DNA of 64,000 bases from Microvirga antarctica (lineage in GTDB: Bacteria; Pseudomonadota; Alphaproteobacteria; Rhizobiales; Beijerinckiaceae). Each line of letters opens with the position of its first letter. Positions within the stretch are counted from its first letter, which is position 1. The translations under genes and the position numbers were made by a program. This document shows positions 16,714 to 23,831 of the stretch, piece by piece. The notes under the pieces were generated by a model, which saw only the letters and a program-made list of their open reading frames with translations, searched no databases and was not told where the DNA came from. Location: positions 682,001-746,000 of the forward strand of contig NZ_JAGEMM010000001.1 of NCBI RefSeq assembly GCF_017921815.1, given 5' to 3'.

Positions 16714-16722
16714 GAATGTCAG

Positions 16723-16950
16723 TCAGTCGTCGATGGAGATGGAAAAAAGCTCATAGCCGGCGCCGTTGCTCACCCGCACCATGGCGACGGTCGGACCTGC
16801 CGCATGGGGCCTGCGCGCGAGCGTGAAGATGCGCTGCGCAACCGCCTTGGCCGCGTCAAAGGACTCGGCTCGCACCATCCTGCGCCGGATGATGCCGCCC
16901 CCGTCGGCCTCGGGCGCAACTGTTTCAATTCGGTAGATTTCCTGCGACAC
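16723..16950 (-). CDS. Small hypothetical protein
   Basis: 75 residues from a GTG at 16950 with CCCCGGAG about eight bases upstream. The sequence MSQEIYRIETVAPEAD, then RRRMVRAESFDAAKAVAQRI, has an alpha/beta small-domain look with a charged helix, and the codon use matches neighbours. No known family. It is supported by a sensible ribosome site and tight convergence with the upstream gene. Confidence 0.55.
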   Translation of the reverse strand: MSQEIYRIETVAPEADGGGIIRRRMVRAESFDAAKAVAQRIFTLARRPHAAGPTVAMVRVSNGAGYELFSISIDD

Positions 16951-17032
16951 GCGATTTGCTCCGGGGAGCCGGTTCTAGGCGATCAAACCCTGAACGCCAA
17001 CCAGGTTTCGCGAGCCGATGTCGTGGCTGAAC

Positions 17033-17067
17033 ACGAAAACGCCGCGCTCTGGCGAAGAGCGCGGCGT
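17033..17067 (-). terminator. Rho-independent terminator of the 17082-17387 gene
   Basis: A perfect 12-bp stem, ACGCCGCGCTCT (17039-17050) with AGAGCGCGGCGT (17056-17067) around a 5-base loop. On the minus strand it is followed by GTTTTCG, a short U-tract. It lies 14 bases past the stop of the small secreted protein. Confidence 0.7.
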
Positions 17068-17081
17068 CGGATCAGAGGCGT

Positions 17082-17387
17082 TTAGCGATAATAGACGCGG
17101 CGGGGATAGACTGGCCGGGCGTAGGCAGGACGGCCCGGATAGTACCGGCGCGGTGCAGCATAGCGGCCGCGATAATGGCCCCGGCCGTAATAGCGCTGCG
17201 GCCCATAATGGCGAGGCGCTGCGTAGCGGCGGCGCGGGCCATGATAATATTGCGCGTATTGGACGGACGATTTGACCCCTTCGGCGAGCTCGACCGCTGA
17301 ACGAGCAGGTGCCGCTGACGCCGCAGAGGCCTGAAGACCAAGGCCGCCCACAACAAGTGCTGCAGCCAATATCAAACGTTTAAACAT
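17082..17387 (-). CDS. Small secreted Arg/Tyr-rich protein
   Basis: 101 residues from ATG 17387 behind AGAGGAG. The signal peptide FKRLILAAALVVGGLGLQA ends near SAASA. The mature 70 residues are extremely rich in Arg, Tyr, Pro and Gly, with repeats of the type HYGPQRYYGRGHYRGR and YPGRPAYARPVYPRR. Such low-complexity basic periplasmic proteins are common in Hyphomicrobiales and have no settled function. It is monocistronic with its own terminator. Confidence 0.72.
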   Translation of the reverse strand: MFKRLILAAALVVGGLGLQASAASAAPARSAVELAEGVKSSVQYAQYYHGPRRRYAAPRHYGPQRYYGRGHYRGRYAAPRRYYPGRPAYARPVYPRRVYYR

Positions 17388-17642
17388 GTTAACTCCTCTA
17401 GGTCGGCTTCGATACTGCCTTCCACGGAGTGAACCAAGCCTGAATACTGCGCTTGGTTCCAATTTTCCTTTCTAATTATTTTTGATGACCGGTTACGCCT
17501 GATGTCATGCCCACGGACGTCCCCGGGGATTCTGCCACCCCTGCCAGCAGAATCATCGCCATTCACCTCGTTTGAAGGGCAAACTTGACCTTGAGGAAAC
17601 AGCGCGCGAATGTCCCTCAAGATCCATGGGAGGGCTATGAAT

Positions 17643-18023
17643 ATGACGAAATTCCTGTCGACCGCCGTCGTCGTGACGGTGGCGTTGCTGGCTTCGGCCT
17701 GCGTGAGCACGGTCGAGCAAAAAGAGAACATGCTGATTGCCGCAGGCTTTCAGGTGAAGGTCGCCGACACGCCGGACAAGATCGCAGCCTTGACGGCCTT
17801 GCCGCCGCACAAGTTCCAGATGAAGAACCAGGGTGGACAGGTCGTCTATCTGTATGCGGACCCGACCATCTGCAAATGCCTCTATTTCGGCACCGCCTCG
17901 GCCTTCCAGGCCTATCAGCAGATGGCCTTCGACCAGCGCCTCGCCGACCAGAAGCTGATGACAGCCACGATGATGCAGGATACCCAATGGAACTATTGGG
18001 GCGCCTGGGGTCCCTGGTACTAG
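17643..18023 (+). CDS. Small lipoprotein, hypothetical
   Basis: 126 residues. ATG 17643 is preferred because GGGAGGG (17628-17634) lies eight bases upstream; ATG 17637 would leave only two. Lipobox LLASAC follows the signal segment (lipidated Cys near residue 20). The mature part contains a second Cys pair, TICKCLYFG, and ends in aromatic-rich WNYWGAWGPWY. No known family. An intrinsic terminator follows at 18053. Confidence 0.65.
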   Translation: MTKFLSTAVVVTVALLASACVSTVEQKENMLIAAGFQVKVADTPDKIAALTALPPHKFQMKNQGGQVVYLYADPTICKCLYFGTASAFQAYQQMAFDQRLADQKLMTATMMQDTQWNYWGAWGPWY

Positions 18024-18052
18024 GATCACGGGTCACCCGATAACCAACCTCC

Positions 18053-18083
18053 CCCGCCGTGGTCAGCCCGGCGGGTTTTTTTT
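18053..18083 (+). terminator. Rho-independent terminator
   Basis: CCCGCCG (18053-18059) pairs with CGGCGGG (18069-18075), loop of nine bases, followed by eight T residues (18076-18083). It ends the small lipoprotein transcription unit and separates it from the RNA methyltransferase gene. Confidence 0.85.
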
Positions 18084-18158
18084 GACCGCGACCCGGCCTA
18101 TTGTGCGCGCGCTTCCCCGTCGTCATAGGTTTCGCATCCCGACCGGGCGGAGCGATCC

Positions 18159-18983
18159 ATGTCCTTCCTCATTACCGATCCCGACGATCCGCGGATCGAA
18201 GCCTACCGGGCGATCCGCGAGAGAGACCTCGTGGGACGCCATCAGCGCTTCGTCATCGAGGGCGAGGTGGTGCTGCGCGTGGCGGCACGCCAACCTACCC
18301 TTTCGATCGAATCCGTTCTCCTCTCGGAAAACCGCATCGACGCGCTCCGCGATGTCGTCGACACGCTGCCGGTCGAGTGCGCCGTCTATATCGCGGGCCG
18401 CGCCGTCATGGACGCCATCGTGGGATTCCCGATGCATCGGGGAATCCTGGCGGTCGCTGCGCGCCCTGTCCTGCCCTCGCCAGCCGCCCTTCTCGCGACA
18501 CTTCCGGCGCAGGCGCTGGTCGTCGGCCTGATCGGCATCGCCAACCATGACAATGTGGGCGGCATCTTCCGCAATGCTGCGGCCTTCGGCGCGGACGCGG
18601 TGCTGCTCGACCCGACCTCCTGCGACCCGCTCTATCGCAAGGCGATCCGGGTATCGGTGGGCGGCGTGCTCGTCGTGCCCTTCGCGCGCAGCCCTTCGGC
18701 AACGCAGATGGCGGACCATTTGACGTCCGCAGGCTTCGAGATCCTGTCCTTGTCGCCTTCAGGCCGGGAGCCGTTATCGTCCCTGCGTCGGGGCGAAAAA
18801 ACGGCCCTTCTGCTGGGAGCCGAGGGGCCGGGATTGCCGGACGCGATCCTGTCCCGCAGCCGCACGATTTCCATCCCCATGCGCGGCGGATTCGACTCCC
18901 TCAACGTGGCGACGACGAGCGGCATCGCGCTCCATCACCTGGCCGGCGCGGCCGGCAACGGGGATCCGCTCGCCGTTTCGTGA
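18159..18983 (+). CDS. TrmH/SpoU-family RNA 2'-O-methyltransferase
   Basis: 274 residues. An N-terminal substrate-binding part (about 1-100) leads to the SPOUT domain with its three motifs: NHDNVGGIFRNAAAFG (motif 1, about 128-143), LLLGAEGPGL (motif 2) and IPMRGGFDSLNVATTSGIAL (motif 3). In this trefoil-knot family the motif 1 Asn/Arg and motif 3 Asn are catalytic or SAM-binding. The target is ribose in tRNA or rRNA; RlmB-like and TrmH-like enzymes cannot be told apart here. Start ATG has GGAG upstream. Confidence 0.88.
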   Translation: MSFLITDPDDPRIEAYRAIRERDLVGRHQRFVIEGEVVLRVAARQPTLSIESVLLSENRIDALRDVVDTLPVECAVYIAGRAVMDAIVGFPMHRGILAVAARPVLPSPAALLATLPAQALVVGLIGIANHDNVGGIFRNAAAFGADAVLLDPTSCDPLYRKAIRVSVGGVLVVPFARSPSATQMADHLTSAGFEILSLSPSGREPLSSLRRGEKTALLLGAEGPGLPDAILSRSRTISIPMRGGFDSLNVATTSGIALHHLAGAAGNGDPLAVS

Positions 18984-19052
18984 AAGGCCACGCTCTTGTT
19001 TCAAGCGCATCCCCCACTAGCGTTCACTCCGTCATTGACGGGAGATAACCAT

Positions 19053-20039
19053 ATGACCTTGACCCGCCGCGCCATCATGGCCAGCTCTGCGCTGGCAGCG
19101 ACCCATTTTGCCAGCGCCGCGCACGCGCAAACTCCGGCAGCTCCTGCTGCATCCGCCGGAAATCCGTCGGTTGCGCAGGCTCCGGGCTTCTACCGCTACA
19201 AGGTCGGCGACATCGAGGTCACGGCGATCAATGACGGGTTCGCCAAGCGGCCCCTCGAGGGATTCATCAAGAACGCGGAACTGCCGCAGGTTCAGCAGGC
19301 GATGAAAGAGGCGTTCCTGCCTGCGGATGCGCTGTCGATCACCTTTACGACCCTGGTGCTGCGCCAGAACGGCCGCGTGACCGTGATCGATACGGGGAAC
19401 GGTGATTCAGGCGCGCCTACCTCCGGCACCTGGATGGCGAATTTCAAGGCCGCCGGGTTCGATCCGGCCCAGGTCGACACCGTGGTCTTCAGCCATTTTC
19501 ACGGCGACCACATCAACGGCTTTCGGCTGAAAGACGGAACGGCCGTGTTCCCCAAGGCGGAAGTGATGGTGCCGGCGACCGAATGGGATTTCTGGATGGA
19601 CGACGCCAAGATGGCGCAGGCACCGGACGGCATGAAAGGCGCCTTCCAGGGCGTGCGCCGGGTTTTCGCGCCCATCGCCAAGGACGTGAAGCGCTATGAG
19701 GCCGGCAAGGAGATCGTGCCCGGACTGACGACCGTGGCGGCCCCGGGACACACGCCCGGACACACCGCTTTCGTCCTGGCGTCCGGCAACGGCAAGCTGA
19801 TGGTCATGTCCGACCTCACCAACCATCCGGCCCTGTTCGTGCGCAACCCGGATTGGTCCGCCATCTTCGACATGGATGCCGACCAGGCCCGCGCGACGCG
19901 TCGCCGGATGCTGGACATGGCGGCCACCGAGCGGGCCCAGGTGGCCTTCTACCATGCGCCCTTCCCCGCGACTGGCTTCATCGCCAAGGATGGCAACGGG
20001 TATGCGTTCGTGCCGGTGCAGTGGAGCTCTGCCCTCTAA
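19053..20039 (+). CDS. Exported metallo-beta-lactamase-fold hydrolase
   Basis: 328 residues from ATG 19053 behind GGGAGATA. The N-terminus LTRRAIMASSALAAT with AAHAQ at about 26 looks like a Tat or Sec signal peptide (twin arginine at 5-6). The catalytic motif HFHGDH (148-153) is complete; later ligands include the H in AAPGHTPGHT and the C-terminal H in YHAPF. The fold cleaves lactones, thioesters or similar in the periplasm using two zinc ions; the overall layout resembles quorum-quenching lactonase and SdsA-distant homologues, but no substrate can be assigned. Confidence 0.85.
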   Translation: MTLTRRAIMASSALAATHFASAAHAQTPAAPAASAGNPSVAQAPGFYRYKVGDIEVTAINDGFAKRPLEGFIKNAELPQVQQAMKEAFLPADALSITFTTLVLRQNGRVTVIDTGNGDSGAPTSGTWMANFKAAGFDPAQVDTVVFSHFHGDHINGFRLKDGTAVFPKAEVMVPATEWDFWMDDAKMAQAPDGMKGAFQGVRRVFAPIAKDVKRYEAGKEIVPGLTTVAAPGHTPGHTAFVLASGNGKLMVMSDLTNHPALFVRNPDWSAIFDMDADQARATRRRMLDMAATERAQVAFYHAPFPATGFIAKDGNGYAFVPVQWSSAL

Positions 20040-20054
20040 GGACAGCCCCAAGAC

Positions 20055-20076
20055 GGGCGAACCGCACGGTTCGCCC
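20055..20076 (+). terminator. Hairpin after the MBL-fold gene (no U-tract)
   Basis: A perfect 9-bp stem, GGGCGAACC (20055-20063) with GGTTCGCCC (20068-20076), around the loop GCAC. It starts 15 bases after the stop. There is no run of T, so it may stabilise the 3' end rather than terminate on its own. Confidence 0.4.
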
Positions 20077-20169
20077 GCAACGGCCGTATAGACGCACCCG
20101 GTCCACTTCATGCTATGCCACTTGGACATCGTGCCGGTTCGCACGATCCGCGAGTGAGGAATTCTCGGC

Positions 20170-20943
20170 ATGGCGCGTCGATTCAAACACGTAGCGTTCG
20201 TGGCCAGCCCTGCGCAGGAAGCGCAGGCGGCCCTGCGAAGCCTGGAAGCGCTCTACCCCAACGTTCCGCCCGATGATGCCGACGTGGTGGTGGCGCTCGG
20301 CGGCGACGGATTGATGCTGCGCACGTTGCATCGGTTCATGGGCAGCGGCACACCGATCTACGGCATGAACAAGGGCACGGTCGGCTTCCTCATGAACGAG
20401 TTTCGCGAGGATGCCCTGTTCGAACGGCTCGAGGCCTCGCTGCGCAGCATTGTCCATCCACTGTTGATGGTCGCCCAGGACGTTGCAGGGCAATCCCACA
20501 CCGCCCGGGCCATCAACGAAGTGTCGATGCTGCGCCAGACCTATCAGGCCGCCAAGCTGCGCATCAGCGTCGATTCCCAGGTCCGCCTGACAGAGCTCAG
20601 CGCCGACGGGATTCTCGTGGCGACGCCCGCCGGCTCGACCGCCTACAATCTCTCCGTCAACGGCCCGATCCTTCCCCTGAACGCGCCGCTTCTGGCGCTG
20701 ACGCCAATCTCGGCGTTCCGCCCGCGGCACTGGCGCGGCGCATTGCTGCCCGATTACGCCCGCATCCAGATCGACGTGCTTGAGCCCGAGGAGCGGCCGG
20801 TCAGCGCGGTGGCGGATCACACGGAATTTCGCGACGTGGCCAGCGTCCATGTCTCCATGGACCGCAGCATCGATCTGGTACTGCTGCACGACCCTGGGCA
20901 CGGGCTGGACGAACGCATCCTGCGCGAACAGTTCGGACACTGA
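20170..20943 (+). CDS. nadK: NAD kinase
   Basis: 257 residues, normal for the short alphaproteobacterial form. The GGDG motif is at 44-47 ([16 protein letters not shown]), followed by [13 protein letters not shown] and the NAD-binding segment [19 protein letters not shown]. The enzyme phosphorylates NAD to NADP. GAGGAA lies eight bases before the start. The gene is followed after 18 bases by the MaoC/CitE-like pair, possibly co-transcribed. Confidence 0.95.
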   Translation: MARRFKHVAFVASPAQEAQAALRSLEALYPNVPPDDADVVVALGGDGLMLRTLHRFMGSGTPIYGMNKGTVGFLMNEFREDALFERLEASLRSIVHPLLMVAQDVAGQSHTARAINEVSMLRQTYQAAKLRISVDSQVRLTELSADGILVATPAGSTAYNLSVNGPILPLNAPLLALTPISAFRPRHWRGALLPDYARIQIDVLEPEERPVSAVADHTEFRDVASVHVSMDRSIDLVLLHDPGHGLDERILREQFGH

Positions 20944-20961
20944 GACGGCAAGGAAACGACA

Positions 20962-21459
20962 ATGGACGATGCGCAACGCCACCCCCGCGGGGGCTTGTAT
21001 TTCGAGGATTTCGTGATCGGCTCGACCATCTCGCACCGGCTGACGCGCACGGTGACGCAGATGGACAACATGCTGTTCTCCAACATGACGCTGAACCCGC
21101 AACCGCTCCACATTGACGCGCATTTCTGCGCCACGGAGACGGAGTGGGGACGGCCGCTGATGAACTCGCTCTTCACCCTCGGGTTGATGATCGGAATCTC
21201 CGTCAACGACACGACGGTGGGAACGACCATCGCCAATCTCGGCATGACCGACGTGACGTTCCCCAATCCCTTGTTTGAAGGCGACACGATCAACGCCACG
21301 ACGGACGTCGCGGCCAAGCGCGAGTCGAAATCGCGGCCGGATGCCGGGATCGTCGATTTCATCCATCGCGCCTACAAGCAGGACGGAACATTGGTCGCCC
21401 AGTGCCGCCGGCAGGCTTTCATGCGCAAGCGGCCAGCGCCTGATGCGGGGAGAGCCTGA
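20962..21459 (+). CDS. MaoC-family acyl-CoA hydratase
   Basis: 165 residues. The hot-dog-fold hydratase motif is present as MTLNPQPLHIDAHFC (about 43-57), with the catalytic Asp/His pair replaced by the N-x-x-P-x-H form common in this subgroup. Later ITNTEF-like segments are NLGMTDVTFPNPLFEGDTI. AAGGAAACGACA precedes the ATG. The stop overlaps the lyase ATG (TGATG). A MaoC hydratase coupled to a CitE-like lyase is the arrangement used for C4/C5 hydroxyacyl-CoA cleavage, such as the mesaconyl- or itaconyl-CoA routes; the substrate here is unproven. Confidence 0.85.
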   Translation: MDDAQRHPRGGLYFEDFVIGSTISHRLTRTVTQMDNMLFSNMTLNPQPLHIDAHFCATETEWGRPLMNSLFTLGLMIGISVNDTTVGTTIANLGMTDVTFPNPLFEGDTINATTDVAAKRESKSRPDAGIVDFIHRAYKQDGTLVAQCRRQAFMRKRPAPDAGRA

Positions 21460-22328
21460 TGCGCTCTCTTCTGTTCGTCCCGGGCGACAGCCGGACAAAA
21501 CTCGACAAGGCCCTGAACGCGGGCGCTGATGCGCTGATCATCGACCTTGAGGATTCCGTCGCGCTCGACTCCAAGGAGACAGCCCGCGACGTCGCCGCGT
21601 CCTTCCTCGACGAAATGGCGGGCGTTGCCGACCGGCCGCGCCTCTATGTCCGCGTGAACGGTCTCACCACGGGATTGATCGAGGCAGACCTCGATGCGGT
21701 GATGAAAGCCGGTCCCGACGGCATTGTGCTGCCCAAAGCGGTGGGCGGGGCCGATGCCGCGCATCTGGGGGCAAAGCTCGCCGTGCGCGAGGCGGAGTTC
21801 GGCCTGCCCGATGGCGCCACGCGGATCCTTGCCATCGCGACCGAGAACGCGGCCGGTGTCTTCGCGCTCGGCACCTTTGCGGGTGCCAGCCATCGCCTGG
21901 CGGGTCTGACATGGGGCGGGGAGGATCTGTCCGCCGATCTCGGCGCGGAAACGAACCGACATGCGGACGGGTCCTACACGGATCCCTATCGCCTCGCGCG
22001 CGCATTCGCGCTGATGGGGGCGGCTGCGGCGGCGGTCGATGCGATCGATGCGGTCTATACGCGCTTTCGCGACCTCGAGGGCCTCAGCGCCGAATGCCGC
22101 GATGCCCGCCGCGATGGGTTCGTGGCGAAGATGGCCATCCATCCGGCGCAGATTCCGATCATCAACGAGGCGTTCGCCCCGACCGAGGAAGCGCTGGCCC
22201 ATGCCCAATCCGTCATCGACGCGTTCAACGCGCAGCCTGGCGCGGGCGTCGTCGGCGTCGGAGGCGAGATGCTCGACAGGCCGCACCTGCTGCGGGCCGA
22301 GCGGCTGCTGCGGCGGGTGGCGCGATAA
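21459..22328 (+). CDS. CitE-like CoA ester lyase (HpcH/HpaI family)
   Basis: 289 residues. The barrel opens MRSLLFVPGDSRTKLDKALN, with DALIIDLEDSV carrying the metal-binding acidic residues, RLYVRVNGL with the conserved Arg, then IATENAAGVFALG and GLTWGGEDLSADLG. These are hallmarks of malyl-CoA, methylmalyl-CoA and citramalyl-CoA lyases. It is translationally coupled to the MaoC hydratase by a one-base overlap. Citrate lyase alpha and gamma genes are absent, so it is not part of a citrate lyase complex. Confidence 0.87.
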   Translation: MRSLLFVPGDSRTKLDKALNAGADALIIDLEDSVALDSKETARDVAASFLDEMAGVADRPRLYVRVNGLTTGLIEADLDAVMKAGPDGIVLPKAVGGADAAHLGAKLAVREAEFGLPDGATRILAIATENAAGVFALGTFAGASHRLAGLTWGGEDLSADLGAETNRHADGSYTDPYRLARAFALMGAAAAAVDAIDAVYTRFRDLEGLSAECRDARRDGFVAKMAIHPAQIPIINEAFAPTEEALAHAQSVIDAFNAQPGAGVVGVGGEMLDRPHLLRAERLLRRVAR

Positions 22329-22343
22329 GCGCGCCTCCTGCCC

Positions 22344-22952
22344 TCACCCTCCCGGCCGGGTGATCGAAAACTTGGTCGCTTCCGTCGCGACGAAGTAATC
22401 CCGGTAGCCCGACCGGGCGATCGGCTGCATGGCCGCAGTGTCCACGAGACCATCGACGATGAAGCGATCATCGATGAAGATGCCCACCACCTGGCCGATC
22501 ACCAGATAATTGCTCGGTTCACCCCCATCGAGGGGAACCAGCGGGATCGTCCGGAGCCATTTGCATTCGAGCGCCGCCAGCGCATCGGCCACACGCGGAG
22601 GTTTGACCATGCGCGAGGGCGTGGATGCCAGACCGGCGTGGATCATCTCGCTCTCACCACGCGGCAGGGTGGCGGAGGTGAGGTTCATGGCGTCGCGCAG
22701 ATCGTAGGTGGCAAGATTGCAGACGAATTCGCCCGTTTCCTCGATGAACGTCACCGCATCCTTGCGACCGTTGGACGAGAACGCCACCATCGGGGGCCTT
22801 TCCGATACGGCATTGAAGAACGAATAGGGCGAGAGATTGATCGCGCCCTCGGCGCTCATGGCCGTGATCCAGCCGATCGGTCGCGGCGTCACGATGGCCT
22901 TGAAGGGATCGTGCGGCAGGCCGTGGGCATTGGTGGCGGTCTCGTAGAACAT
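22344..22952 (-). CDS. Flavin reductase family protein
   Basis: 202 residues from ATG 22952. The FMN-binding split-barrel signature is clear: IVTPRPIGWITAMSAEG, NLSPYSFFNAVSERPPMVAF and GEFVCNLATYDL. Such proteins bind FMN and reduce it with NAD(P)H for a partner oxygenase, or act alone. The gene starts eight bases after the nitroreductase stop, so the two flavoproteins form an operon. It converges with the lyase gene, 15 bases apart. Confidence 0.86.
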   Translation of the reverse strand: MFYETATNAHGLPHDPFKAIVTPRPIGWITAMSAEGAINLSPYSFFNAVSERPPMVAFSSNGRKDAVTFIEETGEFVCNLATYDLRDAMNLTSATLPRGESEMIHAGLASTPSRMVKPPRVADALAALECKWLRTIPLVPLDGGEPSNYLVIGQVVGIFIDDRFIVDGLVDTAAMQPIARSGYRDYFVATEATKFSITRPGG

Positions 22953-22960
22953 GGGCGCGC

Positions 22961-23524
22961 CTAGAGGTAAGTGACGATTTCGGCGAGATCCGGCCGGGGA
23001 CGGTCCGTCGGCGTCTCGAGCGGGGTGCCGATATGGATGTAGCCAGCGATGCGTTCCTGCGGCTGAAGGCCGAGGCCGTCGAGGACGCGCCGGTCGAAGG
23101 CTGCCCATCCGCTGAGCCAGATCGCGCCAAAACCCATGGCGGTGGCGGCGTTGAGCAGGTTCATGCAGACCGCGCCCGCCGACAGGATCTGCTCCCATTC
23201 GGGTATCTTGGGGCTGTTCTTGGGGCTCGATACCACCGCGATCACCAGCGGAGCCTGCGCGAACCGCTTCCGCTCGGTTTCCACCTTGTCGGGCTCGGCC
23301 TGCGGGTTGTCGGCCAGGAAGGCTGCGGCGAGTTGATCGCCGACCCGATGGCGCGCCTCGCCGGCGATCACGATGAACCGCCAGGGCACCAGACGACCGT
23401 GGTCCGGAACGCGTGCGGCCACCGTCAGCAGCGATTCGACGGCGTCCTTGTCAGGACCCGGCTCGCCGAGCCAGCGGGCCGCCACCGAACGGCGCTTCCG
23501 AAGGGTTGCCATACTATCATTCAT
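22961..23524 (-). CDS. Nitroreductase family protein (YdjA-like)
   Basis: 187 residues from ATG 23524 (a second in-frame ATG lies at 23512). The FMN-binding pattern is present: RKRRSVAARWLGEPG, RVPDHGRLVPWRFIVI and GAVCMNLLNAATAMGFGAIWLSG, the last interrupted here only for citation length, matching the short YdjA class of about 180 residues. The reaction is NAD(P)H-dependent reduction of nitro or quinone compounds, physiological substrate unknown. It is first in a two-gene operon with the flavin reductase. Confidence 0.87.
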   Translation of the reverse strand: MNDSMATLRKRRSVAARWLGEPGPDKDAVESLLTVAARVPDHGRLVPWRFIVIAGEARHRVGDQLAAAFLADNPQAEPDKVETERKRFAQAPLVIAVVSSPKNSPKIPEWEQILSAGAVCMNLLNAATAMGFGAIWLSGWAAFDRRVLDGLGLQPQERIAGYIHIGTPLETPTDRPRPDLAEIVTYL

Positions 23525-23831
23525 GGTAGCTTCATCCGTCGGCGATAATGTGAAACAATGATCTCGGGTACCCAAAAACGCCAAGAGATCAGGGCAGTGC
23601 CAGCCTGCCTTTGTCTCGCCGTTAATCCGGTTCAGGAGCGTTGGGATCCCGTTGGGGGAGCCGTTGCCGCGTCTCGACGGCAAGGGATGTATAGGGGGAG
23701 TGTAGCAACACGCCAAGCAGGTTTCGGCCTGGGCAAGCAGCACCTGCCACGACGGCAGCGCCGCGCGGCCCGGGAACTTTCTCGCCTGCTCCGATGACAA
23801 TTTTTGGCGACATGCTGCTTCTGGACAGTCA
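23525..23831. other. Divergent intergenic region, no gene seen
   Basis: About 307 bases between the nitroreductase (minus) and YfhO-like (plus) genes. Short open frames occur on both strands but none has a ribosome site or protein-like composition. It must hold two divergent promoters; no convincing operator or hairpin was found. Confidence 0.5.
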
